DNA of 16,909 bases, taken from NCBI GenBank assembly GCA_036675425.1, contig JAKFFB010000018.1, positions 1 through 16,909 of the forward strand. The letters are read 5' to 3'. Under the pieces are notes generated by a model. It was given only the letters and a program-made list of their open reading frames with translations, was not told the origin of the DNA and ran no database searches. The stretch comes from SCTD01 sp036675425. Its GTDB lineage: Bacteria > Actinomycetota > Actinomycetes > Mycobacteriales > SCTD01. Shown here piece by piece: positions 14,827 through 16,909 of this stretch. Numbering within the stretch: the stretch's first letter is position 1; each line of letters opens with the position of its first letter. The position numbers and the translations under genes are program-made.

Positions 14827-16383
14827 GTGGACTTCTCCATCCGGCTCGCGCGAGCCGCGGCGATCATGACCTGGGTCAGCCTGGTCGTGGGCGTCGCCGC
14901 CGCGACCCTGATGCACCAGCTCGGCACGCCCGAGGGCGTGACCATCCACATCTACGCGATGTACGCCTGGACCGTCTTCGGCGTGCTCGTCACCGGCTTC
15001 CTCACGGTGCTGCCGAAGCTCGCGATGTCCTCGCACACGGTGCTGAAGAACATCGTGATGATCCGCGCGCTGCTCTGCATCTCGATCCACGTCTGGGTGA
15101 CCGCGATGGTCGCCGTCAGCGGCGGCATCCGCGGGCCGTTCTGGATCTGCTACTTCGGCGTCGTGCTCTTCGCTGCAGTGTCCATGAACGCCTGGCAGGC
15201 CTCGCTGTTCGGCCTGTCCGCCTCGGTCGGCCTGGTCGTCGCCACCGGCATCGCGCACAACCTCGACCGCGAGGCGATCGGCCCGCTGCTGCTCGTCGGC
15301 GCGACGTTCCCGATCGTGTCGTGGTTCAACAGCTCGCTGTCGGCCGCCGTCTGGGAGCTGCGCCGCAAGGCCCGCGAGGAGCGCAAGGCGCTCGAGTCCC
15401 GCGTGGCCGAGCTCTCCGCCTACCTGGAGCGCGCCGCCCAGGGCGACCTGGCCGCCGAGGTCGACGTCGAGCACGAGACCGCCCAGCTCAAGGGCCTGTC
15501 CACCGCCTTCAACCACACCATCGCCAACCTGCGCGACCTGGTCGGCCAGATCCGCAGCGGCGGCGAGCAGATCGGCGCCTCCGCCGGCGAGCTGCTGGCC
15601 ACCGCCGAGGAGCACGCCGCGTCCGCGACGCAGCAGTCCTCCGCCGTCTCCGAGACCACCTCCACGATCGAGGAGCTGGCCGCGACGGCTGCCCAGATCG
15701 CCGAGACCTCCGAGGCCGTCGCCCGCTACGCCGCCGAGACGCTCCGCTACGCCGAGCAGGGCCGCGCCGCTGTGTCGGCCTCCGTCGAGTCGATGGACAC
15801 CATCGCCGACCGGGTCGACTCGATCGCCACCCGCGCGCTGTCCCTGGGCGAGAAGAGCCACGAGATCGGCCGCATCCTCGACGTCATCGACGACCTGGCC
15901 GACCAGACCAACCTGCTCGCCCTCAACGCCGCCATCGAGGCCGCCCGCGCCGGCGAGCACGGCCGCGGCTTCGCCGTCGTCGCCTCCGAGGTGCGCAAGC
16001 TGGCCGAGCGCTCGCAGGAGTCTGCCGGGCAGATCCAGGCGATCGTCGGCGAGATCCAGGCCGAGACCAACTCCACGATCATCGCGTCGGAGGAGGGGGC
16101 CAAGGAGGTCCGCGCCGGGACGCAGCTCGCCCGCGGCGTCGTCGAGGCGCTCGAGCGCATCAGCGGCATGGTCGACGAGACCACCACCGCCGCCAAGGAG
16201 ATCTCGATCGCGACGCAGCAGCAGCGGTCGGCCTCCGACCAGGTCGTCGCCGCGATGACGCAGGTCTCCGACGTCTCCCGCCAGTACGCCGTCGGCTCCC
16301 GCCAGGCCGCCGCCGCCGCGGCCCAGCTCAACGTGCTGGCCGCCGAGCTGCGCAGCTCCATCGCCCAGTTCAAGGTCGGCTAG
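14827..16383 (+). CDS. Methyl-accepting chemotaxis protein with a six-helix membrane sensor region
   Basis: A 518-residue chemoreceptor. The first ~170 residues hold about six membrane helices (near 10-28, 43-62, 76-96, 104-119, 122-141 and 151-168) with only short loops, so there is no extracytoplasmic ligand domain. A linker with HAMP-like heptads (about 178-235, including LSAYLERAAQGDLAAEV) leads into the long coiled-coil signalling domain. The hairpin tip is clear: DQTNLLALNAAIEAARAGEHGRGFAVVASEVRKLAERS-type sequence at 359-396. Gln/Glu pairs flanking it are candidate methylation sites. No C-terminal CheR-tethering pentapeptide is present. GTG 14827 has AAGGGG 8 nt upstream. It sits between cheW and cheA, its partners in the array. 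The signal is unknown; a membrane-state or energy signal would suit a loop-poor sensor. Confidence 0.93.
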   Translation: MDFSIRLARAAAIMTWVSLVVGVAAATLMHQLGTPEGVTIHIYAMYAWTVFGVLVTGFLTVLPKLAMSSHTVLKNIVMIRALLCISIHVWVTAMVAVSGGIRGPFWICYFGVVLFAAVSMNAWQASLFGLSASVGLVVATGIAHNLDREAIGPLLLVGATFPIVSWFNSSLSAAVWELRRKAREERKALESRVAELSAYLERAAQGDLAAEVDVEHETAQLKGLSTAFNHTIANLRDLVGQIRSGGEQIGASAGELLATAEEHAASATQQSSAVSETTSTIEELAATAAQIAETSEAVARYAAETLRYAEQGRAAVSASVESMDTIADRVDSIATRALSLGEKSHEIGRILDVIDDLADQTNLLALNAAIEAARAGEHGRGFAVVASEVRKLAERSQESAGQIQAIVGEIQAETNSTIIASEEGAKEVRAGTQLARGVVEALERISGMVDETTTAAKEISIATQQQRSASDQVVAAMTQVSDVSRQYAVGSRQAAAAAAQLNVLAAELRSSIAQFKVG

Positions 16384-16392
16384 CTCCCGCTG

Positions 16393-16909
16393 ATGACCGC
16401 ATGGGGTGACGATCCCGAGCTGCTCGCGACCTTCCGCGCGGAGGTCGAGGAGCGGCTCGCCTCGCTGCAGGCAGGGCTGCTCACGATCGAGGAGCACGCC
16501 CAGCCCAAGCAGGTCGTCGCCTCCCTCTTCCGCGACGCCCACACCGTCAAGGGCTCGGCCCGGATGCTCGGCCTCACCGGGGTGCTGCACGTCAGCCACT
16601 CGATGGAGGACCTGCTGGGCGCGCTGCGCGACGGCCGCTTCCCCGTACGCCGCGACCTGGTCGACCTGCTGCTCGCCTCCTGCGACGCCATCGGGCGCGC
16701 GCTGCCCGGCGGCGAGCTGACCGACGCCGACCTCGAACCGGTGGTGGCTGCTCTTGCCTCCGCCGTCGACGGCGCCGAGGTCACCGTCCCCGTCCTCGCC
16801 GCTCGCGCGCCGGTCGTGGTCCCCCCGCAGCCGTTGCGTCCTGCAGAACAGGCGGCGCAGTGCTCCCCTGAGCAGGACGCAACGAAGCCGACGGAGATCG
16901 TCCGCGCGG
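16393..16909 (+). CDS. cheA: Chemotaxis histidine kinase CheA, N-terminal part (runs off the right edge)
   Basis: The first 172 residues of CheA. The P1 (HPt) domain covers about residues 5-125, with phospho-acceptor H50 in FRDAHTVKGSARMLGL. A Pro/Ala/Val-rich linker follows from about residue 128. CheA autophosphorylates through its (unseen) P3-P4 domains and passes the phosphate to CheY. The ATG lies 9 nt after the receptor stop, so the genes are co-transcribed and probably coupled. Within the linker, residues 148-163 are encoded by a 45-49-nt palindrome related to the element after the Nudix gene; codons there are less G/C-biased at position three than in the P1 domain. The rest of the kinase and any cheB, cheR or cheY lie beyond the window. 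Confidence 0.93.
   Translation, partial: MTAWGDDPELLATFRAEVEERLASLQAGLLTIEEHAQPKQVVASLFRDAHTVKGSARMLGLTGVLHVSHSMEDLLGALRDGRFPVRRDLVDLLLASCDAIGRALPGGELTDADLEPVVAALASAVDGAEVTVPVLAARAPVVVPPQPLRPAEQAAQCSPEQDATKPTEIVRA
16834..16882. repeat. Palindromic element, copy B, in frame inside cheA
   Basis: TTGCGTCCTGC (16834-16844) is the perfect reverse complement of GCAGGACGCAA (16872-16882). The inner 45 nt (16836-16880) line up without gaps with 5307-5351; I count 29 of 45 identical positions, concentrated in the arms, and the 3' halves share GCTCCnCTGAGCAnGACGC. The element adds no stop and encodes part of the CheA linker. Confidence 0.65.

Overview
This window comes from a high-GC actinobacterium, very probably a motile one. 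The evidence is the near-universal G/C at third codon positions, a mycothiol-pathway deacetylase (MshB), a DUF222/HNH protein of the actinobacterial 13E12 type, many GTG starts, several genes that look leaderless, and the start of a chemotaxis operon. Motile lineages such as Geodermatophilaceae or Kineosporiaceae would fit, but the sequence alone does not fix the family.

Left part (1-5310): a DUF222/HNH-endonuclease protein on the minus strand runs off the left edge. A 52-residue minus-strand microprotein with an exact RanBP2-type zinc-finger pattern follows. Next come a small six-helix membrane protein (+), a convergent FMN-dependent alpha-hydroxy-acid oxidase/dehydrogenase (-), and a plus-strand run of a CBS-CBS-BON protein, a membrane-anchored coiled-coil protein and a MutT-type Nudix hydrolase.

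Middle part (5310-13860): the ribosome-associated GTPase TypA is followed, with a one-base overlap, by a YqgE/AlgH-family protein. A large hybrid histidine kinase (CHASE3-like sensor, HAMP, HisKA, HATPase, REC, REC, HPt) runs convergently and its end overlaps yqgE. Divergent from the kinase is mshB, then a divergent FtsH-like membrane AAA+ zinc protease with altered ATPase motifs and two insertions, closed by a perfect 22-bp inverted repeat.

Right part (13860-16909): a small membrane protein (DUF6113-like), then cheW, a methyl-accepting chemotaxis protein with six membrane helices and no extracytoplasmic ligand domain, and the 5' part of cheA. Together CheW, the receptor and CheA would form the signalling core. 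Two FliA/sigma-28-like promoter candidates precede cheW and the receptor gene.

Structure beyond the genes: a 45-nt palindromic element occurs twice with identical length, matching arms and one compensatory base-pair change. One copy directly follows the Nudix gene and the other lies in frame inside the cheA linker. A recurrent TAnnnT (or CAnnnT) hexamer 6-7 nt before start codons suggests that much of the window is transcribed leaderless. An inverted pair of DnaA-box-like sites sits upstream of the DUF222 gene. No gap between genes exceeds 300 bases. I saw no tRNA, rRNA, CRISPR array or insertion sequence.
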